NCBI GenBank assembly: GCA_019828595.1 | Contig: JAHQRK010000028.1 | Coordinates: 558,001-622,000, forward strand | DNA: 64,000 nt | Origin: Aphanomyces cochlioides | Lineage: Eukaryota > Oomycota > Saprolegniomycetes > Saprolegniales > Verrucalvaceae | Reading direction: 5' to 3' | Shown here: piece by piece, positions 63,601-64,000 of the stretch | Numbering within the stretch: position 1 is the stretch's first letter | Layout of the letters: each line of letters begins with the position of its first letter | Translations under genes and position numbers: made by a program | The notes under the pieces: model-generated | The model's input: the letters and a program-made list of their open reading frames with translations, nothing else | Database searches by the model: none | Told to the model about the DNA's origin: nothing

Positions 63601-64000
63601 TTTCGTTTCGCTCACCAAGACATCCGTGGGGTCATCCATGCCAGCTAGCATGCTCTTGACAACGTTCAAGAATGTACGCATCTTGTCTCGAATTTGCATG
63701 ATGTGGGCGACGGGAATGCTCGTCTTCATGTGGGGAACTGGAGGTGCTTGGATTTGTTGCATGGCAGCAATTCGAGCAACACCAGTGCCGCGGGCACGCC
63801 TAGGCATGTGATTGGAAGTGCCGAGCGAGCTAAGACCAGTGGTGGATGCAGATTTGTGCATGGCACTCTTTGAAAGTGCTGGAGCCGCTGGTGCTTGAAA
63901 CTGGGTGTAGTCGCTCGGTTGTTTGCGGATTGGAATGTGCTTGGCTTGAGCTTTCCATTGGGGCATATTGTTCTTGAGCAATTGCAAGACGTCCGACCAA
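60634..64000 (-). CDS. callose (1,3-beta-glucan) synthase, C-terminal part
   Basis: 1,121 codons are visible without introns; the frame is open to the window edge, so the N-terminus lies beyond 64000. It is a GT48 (FKS1/GSL) catalytic subunit: a long central cytosolic region with YRIRLPGNPILGEGKPENQN, AVIFTRGEHLQTIDMNQDGY and LEEALKMRNLLEEF, then HIFTGSISSLANYMALQETS, FVTLGQRTLTRPLRVRMHYG, HPDVFNKLFFMTRGGISKAS and INLSEDIFAGYNNCLRGG, all family hallmarks. About eight C-terminal transmembrane helices follow (HVGFYLSMTFVIWTVFVLVY and on to 61050), then a polar tail. It polymerises UDP-glucose into cell-wall beta-1,3-glucan at the plasma membrane. Confidence 0.95.
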   Translation of the reverse strand, partial: WSDVLQLLKNNMPQWKAQAKHIPIRKQPSDYTQFQAPAAPALSKSAMHKSASTTGLSSLGTSNHMPRRARGTGVARIAAMQQIQAPPVPHMKTSIPVAHIMQIRDKMRTFLNVVKSMLAGMDDPTDVLVSETKAMNDRLTWMLTQERGFMWDDEYTGEQLTLFVFDSHSITAVRHLRGLLTLQKNEAQPRSYDARRRLLFFVNSLFMDMPTAPLLEEMQSYSVMTPFYAEDIMYSKADLESKQDGLDVHTLLYLQTLYKNDWENFLERVQPKKNLWKDPNTVQELRLWASLRGQTLARTVQGLMYGEAAIRLLAELENMPRHAIEDIVKSKFTYVVACQVYGRQKRNNDPKAKDIEFLLHRFPNLRVSYIDEVRVNYQKELSYFTVLIKGSETLYDVIECYRIRLPGNPILGEGKPENQNAAVIFTRGEHLQTIDMNQDGYLEEALKMRNLLEEFTASKRPCTIVGLPEHIFTGSISSLANYMALQETSFVTLGQRTLTRPLRVRMHYGHPDVFNKLFFMTRGGISKASKGINLSEDIFAGYNNCLRGGTVAFPEYVKCGKGRDVGMQQIYKFEAKLAQGAAEQSLSRDVYRLAHRLDFFKLLSFYYNHVGFYLSMTFVIWTVFVLVYINVLRALLGVEGTGGREAVILSDLQVMLGSVAFLTTAPMLATISVERGFKAAMSEVFMVVVTGGPFYFLFHIGTKWFYFGQTLLAGGAKYRATGRGFVTKHSRFDDLYRFYASSHLYAGFEIAAALVLYYVYTNSTQYWALTWSLWLVVFSWTCSPFWFNPLAFEWSDVLLDVRMWIQWMRGEGGNSNQSWLAWFKDENSYFIKLRPWAKAMVFLKGLLHGIVGYALLTSHDDYHSINALSSWLPFAVMMALVIVNLVLFFSLFNRPFGESGTVRFLKLVFVVFNIAALAAGCSYVPGMIACSVSFYFFSAAFATWTLLFFGSENKLAIQLFFVHDCLLGLICLSVIIVLSAIVVPGKIQTWLLYNNALSRGVVIEDILRTNSKLNDSEDDLTLQHMKKIIIEQQRVIAALTNGSDSENNSGGDKTTLPGKESSRAHVSDTDLSELKDASIKLQQMLHEEEQKNTEVQVPFNRVRRANSTDFHQSKLLPPKAH

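Overview
The window looks like nuclear DNA of an oomycete, most likely a saprolegnialean such as Aphanomyces (my inference; no marker gene is decisive). The reasons are: an axonemal outer-arm dynein heavy chain (flagellate zoospores), a 1,3-beta-glucan (callose) synthase, helicase-associated-repeat and DUF1775 secreted proteins, very short introns (about 40-55 nt, GTA... to ...TAG), closely packed genes, and Ty3/gypsy and Harbinger elements. I see no rRNA, tRNA or CRISPR.

Layout. 1-5 kb: a TPR membrane protein, a cupin-like protein, a single-pass membrane protein and a six-exon 2-oxoglutarate/Fe(II) dioxygenase. 5.4-10.6 kb: a helicase-associated-repeat protein and a 12-exon F-box-like/atypical kinase gene. 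11.3-14.7 kb: a small membrane protein and two convergent magnesium-transporter-type genes (MgtE/SLC41 and NIPA). 14.9-18.4 kb: a PIF/Harbinger transposon with perfect 24-bp inverted repeats, then a related 465-bp MITE. 18.6-30.2 kb: an 11.5-kb Ty3/gypsy element on the minus strand with 690/689-bp LTRs, which carries an extra 3-kb block of open frames in the opposite direction. 30.4-36.9 kb: a 4-TM protein, a tyrosine-aminotransferase-like enzyme, a 2OG oxygenase with an acidic tail, a two-exon unknown gene and the first of two tandem PARG-like genes. 37.8-39.1 kb: the second PARG-like gene. 40.0-53.2 kb: a 19-exon outer-arm dynein alpha-type heavy chain, which I could splice to one open frame of 4,102 codons. 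53.3-58.1 kb: three DUF1775 (YcnI-like) copies, one a pseudogene, around an Old Yellow Enzyme gene with a one-base frameshift. 59.0-64.0 kb: acetolactate synthase regulatory subunit, a Cyp33-type RRM protein, and the C-terminal part of a callose synthase running off the right edge.

How things work together. The host genes are mostly unrelated housekeeping or cell-surface functions. Real local relationships are the convergent Mg-transporter pair, the tandem PARG-like pair, and the DUF1775 family with shared promoter repeats. A TATCCGGA-type motif lies about 50-110 bp upstream of four unrelated gene starts and may be a common promoter element.

Most unusual signals: the antisense accessory frames and double RNase H of the Ty3/gypsy element; the exact replacement of the PARG Gly-Gly-Gly loop by His-Ile-His in both paralogues; the shared TATCCGGA motif; and the repeated TCAACAATTG box of the DUF1775 genes. 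The frame damage in the mobile elements is mostly one-base contraction of homopolymers, while more than 15 kb of host coding sequence (dynein plus callose synthase) has none.
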